Below are positions 23,753 through 31,323 of a DNA stretch of 41,198 nucleotides, one piece after another. The stretch covers positions 1 to 41,198 of the forward strand of contig NZ_KB899348.1 in the NCBI RefSeq assembly GCF_000378165.1. Reading direction: 5' to 3'. The position numbers and the translations under genes were made by a program. Below the pieces are notes generated by a model. The model ran no database searches. It was not told the origin of the DNA and saw only the letters and a list, made by a program, of their open reading frames with translations. This DNA comes from Saccharibacter floricola DSM 15669. Its GTDB lineage: Bacteria; Pseudomonadota; Alphaproteobacteria; Acetobacterales; Acetobacteraceae. Numbering within the stretch: position 1 is the stretch's first letter; every line of letters begins with the position of its first letter.

Positions 23753-25902
23753 TAAAGTGTTCCTTTGCGGGAGAAAGAACCGAGACGGGCTGCTTGTTGT
23801 CTGATCCGCTCTAACCGTGCAGCGTGGCTGTTGGGGGTTTTAGGTCTGGTCTGCGAGGGCGTTTGTGCTGGTAAGGCTGCGTTGCTTTCTTCTTGTGAGA
23901 GCGATAACGGCGTGATCATGGGGTTGTCGTCCCACTCGCGGGCCCAGACAGGGGGTGCGTCCCAATGATAGCGTTGGAGGCCAAAGAGATGCGCCATGAC
24001 ATCGGCCATCACCATGAGGTCCCATGCCTCATTGCGGCGGCCGCCGCGCTTTTTGTGCCAGCGCCCTGAAGATGAGCGCTCTTCTGCTGAAAGCTGATCA
24101 TAAAATTCATGCAGCTGGCCAAGACCTGAGGGGAAATGAACAGAGCGCGGACCTGCTTCTGTGATGAGAAGATCAGAAGAGAGTCGGTCTTTGAATTGGT
24201 TGGGATTGAATTGCCCAAGCGGCACATCATCAGCCCGGGCGCTCATGGTGCTGGCCCGCTGGCTGTCGGGATAGCGGACGGCCAGAAGCGGGGCGTTCAC
24301 CGTGCTCATGCCCTTTAGGGGAAGGACGCTATAGGCCACGCGGCCTTCAATCATGCCGGCGCGTTTAGCAAGCCGCCGTGTTCGTGCGCGGCGCCATGCC
24401 GCGTAGGCTTGCGCTGTGACGCCCTCTTCCCCACCTGAGTCATAGCCTAGAGCCAGGGGAACCATGCCACGGCCTGATCCATCAGCGAGCGGGATGGGGG
24501 TTTCCATAACCTGAGCAATCAGGTTGTCCCAGTCCGCTGCATTGGTGGCTGGTTCCGCTTTGATCTGTCGGTAGGTGATAATCCAGCTTTCTCCATCAAT
24601 TCCCCAGCCGCGTATGAGCAGTTCGAAGCGGTTGGCTTGTACGTCCACAGAAGCGGTCAGGAAGCGCACGCCTTTAGGAACGCGATTAAGCGATAAGGTG
24701 GGGTCTTCACGAAGCGCGAGCGCCTCCGCATCGACCGAGCGCACGGTGCGTGGTGGTGTGTAGGGAACACCCAACCGCTTCACGATAACAGCGCGGTGTT
24801 CGGCATCATCTCCAGAGGCGTCAAAATCGCGCTTAGTGCGCACAATTTCGCGCGCAAGAGTGCCGATACCGCCGATCATAAAGGGACTCATTAGGCCCGT
24901 GATCCAGAAGCCTGCAATATCAGAGCTGATGGGGGTTCCCGTTCGTGTTCCGTCCTCAGCGACCGTTGTGCCAGCGCAGGCCCAGAACGCGTCTTTGTTC
25001 ATCGTGCGCCGCCACTTGTCTTCAATCAGACAGCCGCAAGAGGGGCATAAAAGGCGCGCTTGTTGCTCAATCTCGTCGAGCGGGGCATCGACGTCGTAAT
25101 GCAGCGCCATTTCACGCGATGTGCCGGGGGTCGGGCTGGAGAACGCATTGCACTCTGGGCAGGGCCACCACCAAGTGCGGCGGTCGCTGTCGCGGTAGAG
25201 CTTCATGATTCCCGCGTCCCAATTTTTGGGAGAGAGGCCGGTGGCGGCGTCAGGGTGGGATTCACACAGCACCATGCTGTCACGGCCAAAGGTTTGGCGG
25301 CGGATGTCAGCAAGGGCATAGGTGTCTTCACCGCTAGGGTCGCACGCGTCGAGCTCTGTGATGATGATGCGAGCGGCATTTTTATTGAGGAGGTTATTGT
25401 AGGTAGCGGATAGAAACTGCACCCACATTCCTGCAAATCGCTTAAAATCGAGTGCTCGGTCTTTTGGTTTTAAGCCAAGACGAGATGCCATGCCTTTGTG
25501 GAGGTTAATCATGGTATCAATTTCGGACTTTACATAATTCCTAAGTACCTCGTCTGTTTGGGCGTAAACGAGAAAGTCTGCGGGGTCTGTCTCCACGGCT
25601 TGAAGGAGCCAATTCTGTCCGACGGTCGTTTTCCCTGACCGGGCTGGCCCGACAATGGCCGTGGTGAGTTGCGGGCCTGTTAGGGCTTCCATAGGCCCGA
25701 CAAGATAGGGGGCTTCCTCATGGCTCCAGCGCCCAACAAAGCCACCGCCACGATTGTTGAGGTAACGGTGCATGGCCGCGTGCTCTGCCACAGAAACACG
25801 TTCAGCAGGGAGGTAGAAGCTCAGTGCTTCACGGACAATGGCGCGGGCTTGAACAAACGGGAACTCTGAGAGTTCTGCTGGAGGGATATTAGAGGAGGCC
25901 AT
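23752..25902 (-). CDS. Terminase large subunit (lambda gpA family)
   Basis: A 716-residue protein. Walker A is GPARSGKT (residues 85-92), and IIITELDAC is the likely Walker B region (~165). A zinc-binding pair CPEC / CPSC lies near 250 and 290, as in gpA. The nuclease domain follows with SVDVQANRFELLIRGWGIDGESW and GYDSGGEEGVTAQAYAAW. The ATPase drives DNA into the prohead and the nuclease makes the cos-type cut. Its start overlaps the small subunit gene by 14 bp. Membership of the gpA family predicts cohesive-end packaging rather than headful. Confidence 0.94.
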   Translation of the reverse strand: MASSNIPPAELSEFPFVQARAIVREALSFYLPAERVSVAEHAAMHRYLNNRGGGFVGRWSHEEAPYLVGPMEALTGPQLTTAIVGPARSGKTTVGQNWLLQAVETDPADFLVYAQTDEVLRNYVKSEIDTMINLHKGMASRLGLKPKDRALDFKRFAGMWVQFLSATYNNLLNKNAARIIITELDACDPSGEDTYALADIRRQTFGRDSMVLCESHPDAATGLSPKNWDAGIMKLYRDSDRRTWWWPCPECNAFSSPTPGTSREMALHYDVDAPLDEIEQQARLLCPSCGCLIEDKWRRTMNKDAFWACAGTTVAEDGTRTGTPISSDIAGFWITGLMSPFMIGGIGTLAREIVRTKRDFDASGDDAEHRAVIVKRLGVPYTPPRTVRSVDAEALALREDPTLSLNRVPKGVRFLTASVDVQANRFELLIRGWGIDGESWIITYRQIKAEPATNAADWDNLIAQVMETPIPLADGSGRGMVPLALGYDSGGEEGVTAQAYAAWRRARTRRLAKRAGMIEGRVAYSVLPLKGMSTVNAPLLAVRYPDSQRASTMSARADDVPLGQFNPNQFKDRLSSDLLITEAGPRSVHFPSGLGQLHEFYDQLSAEERSSSGRWHKKRGGRRNEAWDLMVMADVMAHLFGLQRYHWDAPPVWAREWDDNPMITPLSLSQEESNAALPAQTPSQTRPKTPNSHAARLERIRQQAARLGSFSRKGTL

Positions 25903-26494
25903 GCGTGTCCTCCTGTGTTGCGTGTTCTTGTTCCTCTGGTGGGGTGAGGAGCCCTAGGATGTCGTTGACCGTCGCTTTTTGAAGGTCTTCATACATCGCA
26001 ATCTTGTGCTGTATGATCGCTGCTGGGATGCCGTTTTCTGTTCCGAAGCGCTTAATGAAGTTCCGGCTCTCTGAGCCTAGCCGCGCGAAGGTGGACATAA
26101 GAGCATCGCGCATCTCATTGGCAGGAACAAGAAGGCCGCACTCTTGCGCTTCTTTGCGTTTGAGCTGGTGTAGCTTCGCTATGTCGAGCTGCTTCTTGAT
26201 GTCTTCACGGCTTTGAATGGGAAGAGCGTCGTCATCGGGGAATAGGTTTGAGAAGCTTAACTGAAGGCTTGCAAGCGCTTCATCACGCCCAGCATTCTTC
26301 TCAAGTTCTTCTTCCTTCTTCTGGTCAAGGAATGGGAAAACTTCTTCAGCATCAAACTTGTAAGAAGAACCGTTGCGGCCACGAGAGACAATGGGAAAGT
26401 CTTCATATTTCTCAATCCAAGAAGTTAGCGTGGGAAGAGAAACATTTAGTTCTTTGGCCAGTTGCCTTTTGTTTATAAGAATTTTCCCAGACAC
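25889..26494 (-). CDS. Terminase small subunit (Nu1-like, winged HTH)
   Basis: A 201-residue protein. The GTG start is preferred because it places the HTH at the extreme N-terminus: INKRQLAKELNVSLPTLTSWIEKYEDFPIVSRGRNGSSYKFDAEEVFPFL (Nu1-type DNA-binding domain). A helical middle (IDIAKLHQLKRKEAQECGLLVPANEMRDAL) and a C-terminal large-subunit-binding tail follow. It recognises the cos region, expected just upstream. It overlaps the large subunit gene by 14 bp. Confidence 0.88.
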   Translation of the reverse strand: MSGKILINKRQLAKELNVSLPTLTSWIEKYEDFPIVSRGRNGSSYKFDAEEVFPFLDQKKEEELEKNAGRDEALASLQLSFSNLFPDDDALPIQSREDIKKQLDIAKLHQLKRKEAQECGLLVPANEMRDALMSTFARLGSESRNFIKRFGTENGIPAAIIQHKIAMYEDLQKATVNDILGLLTPPEEQEHATQEDTHGLL

Positions 26495-26589
26495 TTTTCA
26501 TTACTTCCCAGATAAAAACAACAAAAACAGAAAGTCACTTTTTGATTATCAAAGACTCTGACAGACCGGGGTTCGAATTATCCTCGTGC

Positions 26590-26611
26590 GGGCCCTCCCT
26601 AGGAAGGACCC
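26590..26611. other. Imperfect 22-bp palindrome, candidate cosN or terminator
   Basis: GGGCCCTCCCTAGGAAGGACCC pairs at 9 of 11 positions about a CTAG centre. It overlaps the stop codon of the upstream gene and lies ~95 bp before the small terminase start. Lambda cosN is also a GC-rich site with partial twofold symmetry placed upstream of nu1. No T-run follows, so a terminator is less likely. Confidence 0.35.
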
Positions 26612-27213
26612 GTGAACTCTGCTGAGCGGATACGTGACGGTTTTTCCTTCCTTGCTCGCTTTCGATCCGTATCGCGTCTTATTCTTTGAAGGTGGCAGGC
26701 TGTTCGGTATGCGGTTGGAAGGATTTTGAGGAGCGTCGCGCAGCTAATGGCCACCTCTTTACGCGCCGCTTCCCCCGACCGTTCTGATAAGAGCTCCTGA
26801 GCCATAGCGCTAAAAGATATGCCTTCCACCAACAGAAGTATCAGCTGCTCATGTGCGTCATCGCCAAGAATGTCATGCACATAGGACAATCGCTCTGCAA
26901 CAAGGGCGCGTTCTAGGCCATGCGTATGAGCATCGCCCGGGCCATCGGGAGACGGCGCCGCATTGGTGGGCACGTCACGCACTCCAAAGCCGGCGAAAAG
27001 GTAGTCCCTATGCCACCGTTCAGCGATGCTTTCCGCTTCGCTATCAATCCGCTTAGCTTTACGAAGCGTACGAAGATTATCGACGCGGCGTTTCCTGCCT
27101 CCATCACGTGCCTCGTAATCAGGCTTGGCGCAACGTTCAGGCGTTGGCGTCTGGGGAGCGTGTAAATTGCTTGCCAGCCGGTTGCGGGCAGCGCTGTGCT
27201 TACGACGTGCCAT
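26599..27213 (-). CDS. Probable HTH regulatory protein, DUF6456-like (late-gene regulator?)
   Basis: A 204-residue protein starting MARRKHSAARNRL. The start at 27213 is preferred to an extension through the repeat-rich leader. The N-terminal ~60 residues are basic. The C-terminal half holds AERWHRDYLFAGFG, then LVAERLSYVHDILGDDAHEQLILLLVEGISFSAMAQEL and KEVAISCATLLKILPTAYR. This layout recalls the DUF6456 domain of alphaproteobacterial regulators (helical bundle ending in a sigma-region-4-like HTH). Lying directly upstream of terminase and downstream of the TGAGACA box cluster, it could be an activator or antiterminator of the late operon. The family call is by eye. Confidence 0.5.
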   Translation of the reverse strand: MARRKHSAARNRLASNLHAPQTPTPERCAKPDYEARDGGRKRRVDNLRTLRKAKRIDSEAESIAERWHRDYLFAGFGVRDVPTNAAPSPDGPGDAHTHGLERALVAERLSYVHDILGDDAHEQLILLLVEGISFSAMAQELLSERSGEAARKEVAISCATLLKILPTAYRTACHLQRIRRDTDRKRARKEKPSRIRSAEFTGPS

Positions 27214-27228
27214 TATGCGGTTCTCTCT

Positions 27229-27484
27229 TGTCTCAGGGGTGAGACAAAGGTGAGACAGAAAATGGGACAAAGAAAAGCGCAGTTTTTCAACGCTTGTAGC
27301 CCTATTATACTTACTGTCTCACTTGTCTCACTAAAATAGTAATGTAAAGGAGCTCTATGGGCGCTATAGACGGCAAAAAGGCCGAGACAGATGAGACAGA
27401 TACGCAAAACGGCGCACGCCCCTAGAGGGACTGCGTTTTTTTCTGTCTCAATTTCTGTCTCACGTTTGTCCCGGGGGTGAGACA
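27229..27484. repeat. Cluster of TGAGACA/TGTCTCA boxes
   Basis: Nine exact copies of the heptamer TGAGACA occur in 256 bp. Plus-sense copies are at 27240, 27251, 27392 and 27478; minus-sense copies are at 27229, 27315, 27324, 27444 and 27456. Near-matches lie at 27263, 27383 and 27466. Many are spaced 9-12 bp, about one helical turn. The cluster fills the gap between the helicase and DUF6456-like genes. It may be iterons of a replication origin or an activator-binding array. Confidence 0.75.
27304..27330 (-). promoter_or_regulatory. Candidate activator-dependent late promoter
   Basis: A perfect -10 hexamer TATAAT lies on the minus strand (27309-27304). No -35 is present; instead two TGAGACA boxes 9 bp apart (27315-27330) occupy that place. 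The transcript would read into the DUF6456-like gene and the late operon. Confidence 0.4.
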
Positions 27485-27516
27485 CACTCACCATCCCACG
27501 CCCCTTTTTACGGTGA

Positions 27517-29322
27517 TTAGCCATCATCGGCCTCATCACCAAATCCGAGTTCTTCACCAGAAACCCAGATACATCCCCGCGCTTTTACGGCCCCAATGCG
27601 GATTTGACCCTTGAACGGCCGTGCACTTTCAAGCCGCCGCAACTCATACTCAAACTTCTGCCCGCTATATGGCGTATCACGAAAGAGAGACCGTAACGGG
27701 CTAGAGCCAGGCCAAAACCATAGGCCCAATCCATCTGCTGCTCGAGGCGCGGAACGGCCCCGCCTATCTTTTGATAGGTCGTCGGCTTGAATGACACGGA
27801 TACCATAGTTCGCCAGTACCTCTGATGCAATAACACGTGTGAGGCCATCAATGTTCTCCTCATTATAAACCGGTTTTTTCAGGACTGTTCTCACGAGTTC
27901 AGCGAGAGAACGGCGATCTGTTGAACGCTGAACTTGAACAAGCTGTGAGAAGAGATGGTTCATCATGCGCGACGAACTATCTTGGGTCAGCACATCATCA
28001 GAATCACGGATATAATCCGAGATAAGCTCGATCCCTCTATCGGCTTCCAAAGCTTCAGGGACACCCTCATGCGTTAAGACCCACCATCCTGCGAGGAGAG
28101 CCCCGAGCTGATCCATTTCTCGTGGCGCACATCCACATACCTTCAGAGCGTCACGGAATGCAGCAAAGGCGCCTCGCCATTCCTTCCATCCAGAAAGGGC
28201 ACGCGCCCATAATCCCGCGCCATGTTGACGCGCCCAATCCTGCAATTCTTTATGCTCATTGTGATAATCGACGCCCTCATGGGCCTTATCAAGGTCGACG
28301 ATCGTAAAGCGGCCGAGATGTTGCGCCTGCATGTCCGGTGGGCTGATGGATGCCATCAGGATACTGCCCGCCACCTCAATCTGACGCGCTTTCCCTTCCT
28401 TCCCGCCACGACTTCCCTTTGTCCCCTCGCCACCAGCTGCCGATAACACCAGATCAAGCAGGGCACGGGCCCCACGTTGATCTTCCCGATCGGCGGCTTC
28501 ATCGACATAGGTGGGCATAGCGCGGCCATCCAGCGACTGCTCAAGGCCGGCTTTTGTCGTGTCGTTTGTGTAGAAATGCATTGGGCAGGCCGCGCTTAAC
28601 ACCGCCATAATGCTGGACTTTCCAGAGCCAGCCGCCCCGATGATAAACCCGGCTGGCCGCCACGGGATGGATGCGCCAAAATAGGCGCAGCCCAAAAGTC
28701 CGACCAGCACGACCTGCCCGCCAGCACGTCTGAAGTTCCATAAGCGGCCAATTTTGGCCTCTAACTCTTCCCCCACTGCTGCGCTGCATGGGTCACCCGG
28801 CCGTGGCGCGGGCGGTGCGGCTGCCCAAATCTGGTTGCCGTGGCGTGTTCCTGCGGGTTTGGGGCGCTTTGCTAACCCTAAGACACGATCACCACAATGA
28901 ACGACCGGGGCCCCTTCTTGGCTTGGCCAAACCCCCGGCTTTCGGATCAGAATATGATCGCCAAACAGTCCAGCGGCGCGGCACTCTGCCATCAGCCAAG
29001 CAGACGCCTTGTTCTTGACGAAATCGACAACCTCCCAGCGCGTGCTTTCGGAACCATCCGCTTCCGTTGTCTTCTGCTGTCGCTTGCAGGGGAAAGCAGC
29101 AGTGAGCCACATCCCTTCGTCAAGGAACAACGCCATAAGCTCATCACGGGTGCCCATTTGCCGGGCTGACAAAGCGCGGAGCTGACCAACCGCATCGAGA
29201 ATGTAGAATTTCCCGTCCAAGTGACCAAGCGGCACAACGGGGCACGGCCCCGCTTCTGATGTGTGCTGTCCTTGGACTTCCTGAGCATTGGCCAAGCTTT
29301 GCCGGATTGCCTCACGCCCCAT
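27517..29322 (-). CDS. Replication ATPase/helicase, DUF927-like or superfamily 3 type
   Basis: A 601-residue protein. Residues 229-237 are GAAGSGKSS (Walker A), preceded by a hydrophobic strand (AGFIIG). AMPTYVDEAADRED contains the acidic Walker B-like segment and ILMASISPPDMQ the sensor-like asparagine/serine region. LGRFTIVDLDKAHEG follows. This matches the ATPase part of phage primase-helicase proteins (DUF927-like). Its start overlaps the Toprim primase gene by 11 bp, so primase and helicase activities are probably split over two coupled genes. The product would unwind DNA for phage or plasmid replication. Confidence 0.78.
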   Translation of the reverse strand: MGREAIRQSLANAQEVQGQHTSEAGPCPVVPLGHLDGKFYILDAVGQLRALSARQMGTRDELMALFLDEGMWLTAAFPCKRQQKTTEADGSESTRWEVVDFVKNKASAWLMAECRAAGLFGDHILIRKPGVWPSQEGAPVVHCGDRVLGLAKRPKPAGTRHGNQIWAAAPPAPRPGDPCSAAVGEELEAKIGRLWNFRRAGGQVVLVGLLGCAYFGASIPWRPAGFIIGAAGSGKSSIMAVLSAACPMHFYTNDTTKAGLEQSLDGRAMPTYVDEAADREDQRGARALLDLVLSAAGGEGTKGSRGGKEGKARQIEVAGSILMASISPPDMQAQHLGRFTIVDLDKAHEGVDYHNEHKELQDWARQHGAGLWARALSGWKEWRGAFAAFRDALKVCGCAPREMDQLGALLAGWWVLTHEGVPEALEADRGIELISDYIRDSDDVLTQDSSSRMMNHLFSQLVQVQRSTDRRSLAELVRTVLKKPVYNEENIDGLTRVIASEVLANYGIRVIQADDLSKDRRGRSAPRAADGLGLWFWPGSSPLRSLFRDTPYSGQKFEYELRRLESARPFKGQIRIGAVKARGCIWVSGEELGFGDEADDG

Positions 29323-30343
29323 CGGCCCCTCTCAATGTATCGTTGAAGTCTTTTCCTTGCGGCGCACAGGCAATGCGCACACGAACCCCCCGTTCCAGCC
29401 ACGCTTTTTCCGCCCGCTTAAACGCCGCGATGGAGGCATAGTTATTGTCATTGTCACGCAAGAGCAGAACGCGCTTTACACTGTCAGGAAGGGCGATCTT
29501 TGCCATATTCCCAAGCGACCCCGCGCAGATAACGCGCCATTGAGGGCATGAGCAGACGATGGAAAGACAGGTCTCAATGCCTTCCCCAATGATAACTTCT
29601 TCCTCTGGACGGCATTCTGCCAGTCTCTTCCCACTATTACCTTTCCAAAGCGGGATCATATGGCCAGCCATGGGGCCCAGCATCTTCTTTGGCCGATCCA
29701 GAGAGGCCTTCACCCATCCTTGAGTGGTCTGCTCAAGCCATGTCTGATGGATAGCAGCCACCCGCCCCTCTTTTGTGGTAAAAGCGGCCACCATAGCAGG
29801 CAGGCCACGCCCTTTTTCATGGCAATAAAGCTCTGGATGAAAGCGCAATGAAGCCGGCATAATCCCAGCAGGTAGGACAATCTTCCGACCGGCCAAATAA
29901 GACAGAACAGGATCATGGCTCTGCAAAGGAAGGGCAGACCGAAACCGAACACGCGCCTGCTCTATACGCTTGGCCAAAAGGCGTTTTTCGTCCTCACTCG
30001 GTTGAGCGGGCGGCGGGGCCTGATGCTGTCCTGTTGGTGCAGAGCGACCGTGCCCCAGCCAGGACAGCCCCCAACGATAGGCTTGCTTACGATCGCCTGA
30101 AAAAAGAACGGCGGCCACAAGATCAAGCGCATCTCCGCTTTCGCCTGCAGCAAAATCCGCCCAAACCCCAGCTTTAGCACCTGTTAGATGGATAGAGAGG
30201 CTCTTCCCCGGCTCCCCCGCGACGGAACCACAGCACCATTCAGACCCATTTTTCTTCCCAGCGGGCAGAATTTCGCGCACAAGCTCAAAAGCCCGCGCGC
30301 CAAGGCCAGACGCGACTTCTGATGCGCTTAGAGTGCTGGGCAT
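29312..30343 (-). CDS. Toprim-domain DNA primase
   Basis: A 343-residue protein starting MPSTLSASEVASGLGARAFEL; the start at 30343 is preceded by GGAGGGG. The N-terminal part has GKSLSIHLTGAKAGVWADFAAGESGDALDLVA, a zinc-free replacement of the primase-associated domain. The middle contains YLAGRKIVLPAGIMPASLRFHPELY. The Toprim domain (~245-340) shows EEEVIIGEGIETCLSIV (catalytic Glu) and KRVLLLRDNDNN with a D-N-D variant, ending GKDFNDTL. It synthesises primers for the helicase encoded next to it. Confidence 0.88.
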   Translation of the reverse strand: MPSTLSASEVASGLGARAFELVREILPAGKKNGSEWCCGSVAGEPGKSLSIHLTGAKAGVWADFAAGESGDALDLVAAVLFSGDRKQAYRWGLSWLGHGRSAPTGQHQAPPPAQPSEDEKRLLAKRIEQARVRFRSALPLQSHDPVLSYLAGRKIVLPAGIMPASLRFHPELYCHEKGRGLPAMVAAFTTKEGRVAAIHQTWLEQTTQGWVKASLDRPKKMLGPMAGHMIPLWKGNSGKRLAECRPEEEVIIGEGIETCLSIVCSCPQWRVICAGSLGNMAKIALPDSVKRVLLLRDNDNNYASIAAFKRAEKAWLERGVRVRIACAPQGKDFNDTLRGADGA

Positions 30344-30513
30344 GAATCCCCTCCAGCCAGAAGAAGACACATCATAAGCGCGAAAAGAATAAGACTGCTG
30401 ATGACCGAAAAAAGGACAAGAATACGGTCATACTGATGACATTCGACGTCATTCCATCGCGGCTCTGCTTTACATACGCATTCTAAGATGTCGTTTTGTG
30501 AAGGCTCACTCAT
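30328..30513 (-). CDS. Small single-span membrane protein
   Basis: A 61-residue protein starting MSEPSQNDILECVCKAEPRW. The ATG overlaps the stop of the preceding gene (ATGA) and the 3' end overlaps the primase start by 16 bp, which supports a real coupled gene. One hydrophobic segment (ILVLFSVISSLILFALMMCLLLAG) lies near the C-terminus. No family is recognised. Confidence 0.6.
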   Translation of the reverse strand: MSEPSQNDILECVCKAEPRWNDVECHQYDRILVLFSVISSLILFALMMCLLLAGGDSCPAL

Positions 30514-31085
30514 AGGTACGCCCAAACGAGGCAAGACGCCGCTTCTATGGCCGCTACCCCAGCGAAACAGACCGCGAGGATTGTCCGTTTTTTGAGGGCC
30601 TGTTGAGCCTCGGCCAACGCGGTTTTTTCTTGATGGAGCTGCCCTTCAAGCGAAAGTGCCTTGTCATGTTTTACGTAAAGCCGCCACTTAAGGTCAGAAA
30701 CCGTTCCCTTGAGGATCGCAATCTCACCGTCTTTTTCTGCAACAGAATTGTCCAGAAGTTCCTGCTTCCCCTCATGCCCTCCTGGGCACTCAGGTAGAGG
30801 GGCGTCGTCTTTGATCGACACCAAGACACGCAGGTCGCTTAAGCTACAATAACCCGGCGTTTCTTCCCCTTCTGGCACGTTTTCATCACGGGCCTTTTCA
30901 ATGCTAAAAGCCACGTTCCCCCGTTGCCACGCGTCAATAAGGCAGGCAGCCTCAAGAACATCTTCAGGCCCGACATCTCCAGGATACAGAGCGCGGGAAA
31001 ACTCAAGGACTTCTTTACGAGACAGCATCCCCTGCCAGGGCGTGAGGTCAGGCAGAGTTTCCCTCTGGAACGAAAAATCTGTCAT
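30510..31085 (-). CDS. Hypothetical early protein with coiled coil and C-terminal membrane anchor
   Basis: A 191-residue protein preceded by AAAGGAG. The N-terminal ~100 residues are globular (LSRKEVLEFSRALYPGDVGPEDVLEAACLIDAW). Residues ~110-165 form a coiled coil (EKDGEIAILKGTVSDLKWRLY, LEGQLHQEKTALAEAQQALKK). A C-terminal hydrophobic segment (TILAVCFAGVAAIEAASCLVW) should anchor it in the membrane. It is in the early operon ahead of primase. Function is unknown. Confidence 0.65.
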   Translation of the reverse strand: MTDFSFQRETLPDLTPWQGMLSRKEVLEFSRALYPGDVGPEDVLEAACLIDAWQRGNVAFSIEKARDENVPEGEETPGYCSLSDLRVLVSIKDDAPLPECPGGHEGKQELLDNSVAEKDGEIAILKGTVSDLKWRLYVKHDKALSLEGQLHQEKTALAEAQQALKKRTILAVCFAGVAAIEAASCLVWAYL

Positions 31086-31282
31086 GATGATGCTCCTTTC
31101 CGTGAGCGACGCGGGCCGTCGTCATACCCCGGCATTTTCATCACCCCACCGCGCACAAAGGTGCAGCCACTTGCGGACATGCGGCATTGATGGGCCAAAA
31201 GGCACCGGTTTTTATGCTGTTGAGGATGAGCGAAGATCACAGGCTTCTTCTGAGAGCGTAATTGGCGCTTTATCTGGCTCAT
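31082..31282 (-). CDS. Small Cys/His-containing early protein
   Basis: A 66-residue basic protein, MSQIKRQLRSQKKPVIFAHPQQ onward, overlapping the next gene by 4 bp (ATGA) and preceded by AGGAA. HKNRCLLAHQCRMSASGC could bind a metal (two to three Cys and His). It is the first gene of the minus-strand replication operon and lies 41 bp from the divergent membrane-WYL gene. Family unknown. Confidence 0.6.
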   Translation of the reverse strand: MSQIKRQLRSQKKPVIFAHPQQHKNRCLLAHQCRMSASGCTFVRGGVMKMPGYDDGPRRSRKGASS

Positions 31283-31323
31283 GTCATAAGTTCCTGAGAA
31301 AACTTTGAGGGTGAGGAGAAGAC

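Noticed and set aside
26555-26592. tRNA-like fragment with GGTTCGAAT before the terminase gene
   Set aside because: The T-arm stem does not pair properly and no acceptor or anticodon arms are present, so neither a tRNA nor an att site can be supported.
27213-27557. Minus-strand open frame across the TGAGACA cluster
   Set aside because: It runs through the repeat cluster and candidate promoter, overlaps the helicase 3' end and lacks domain features.
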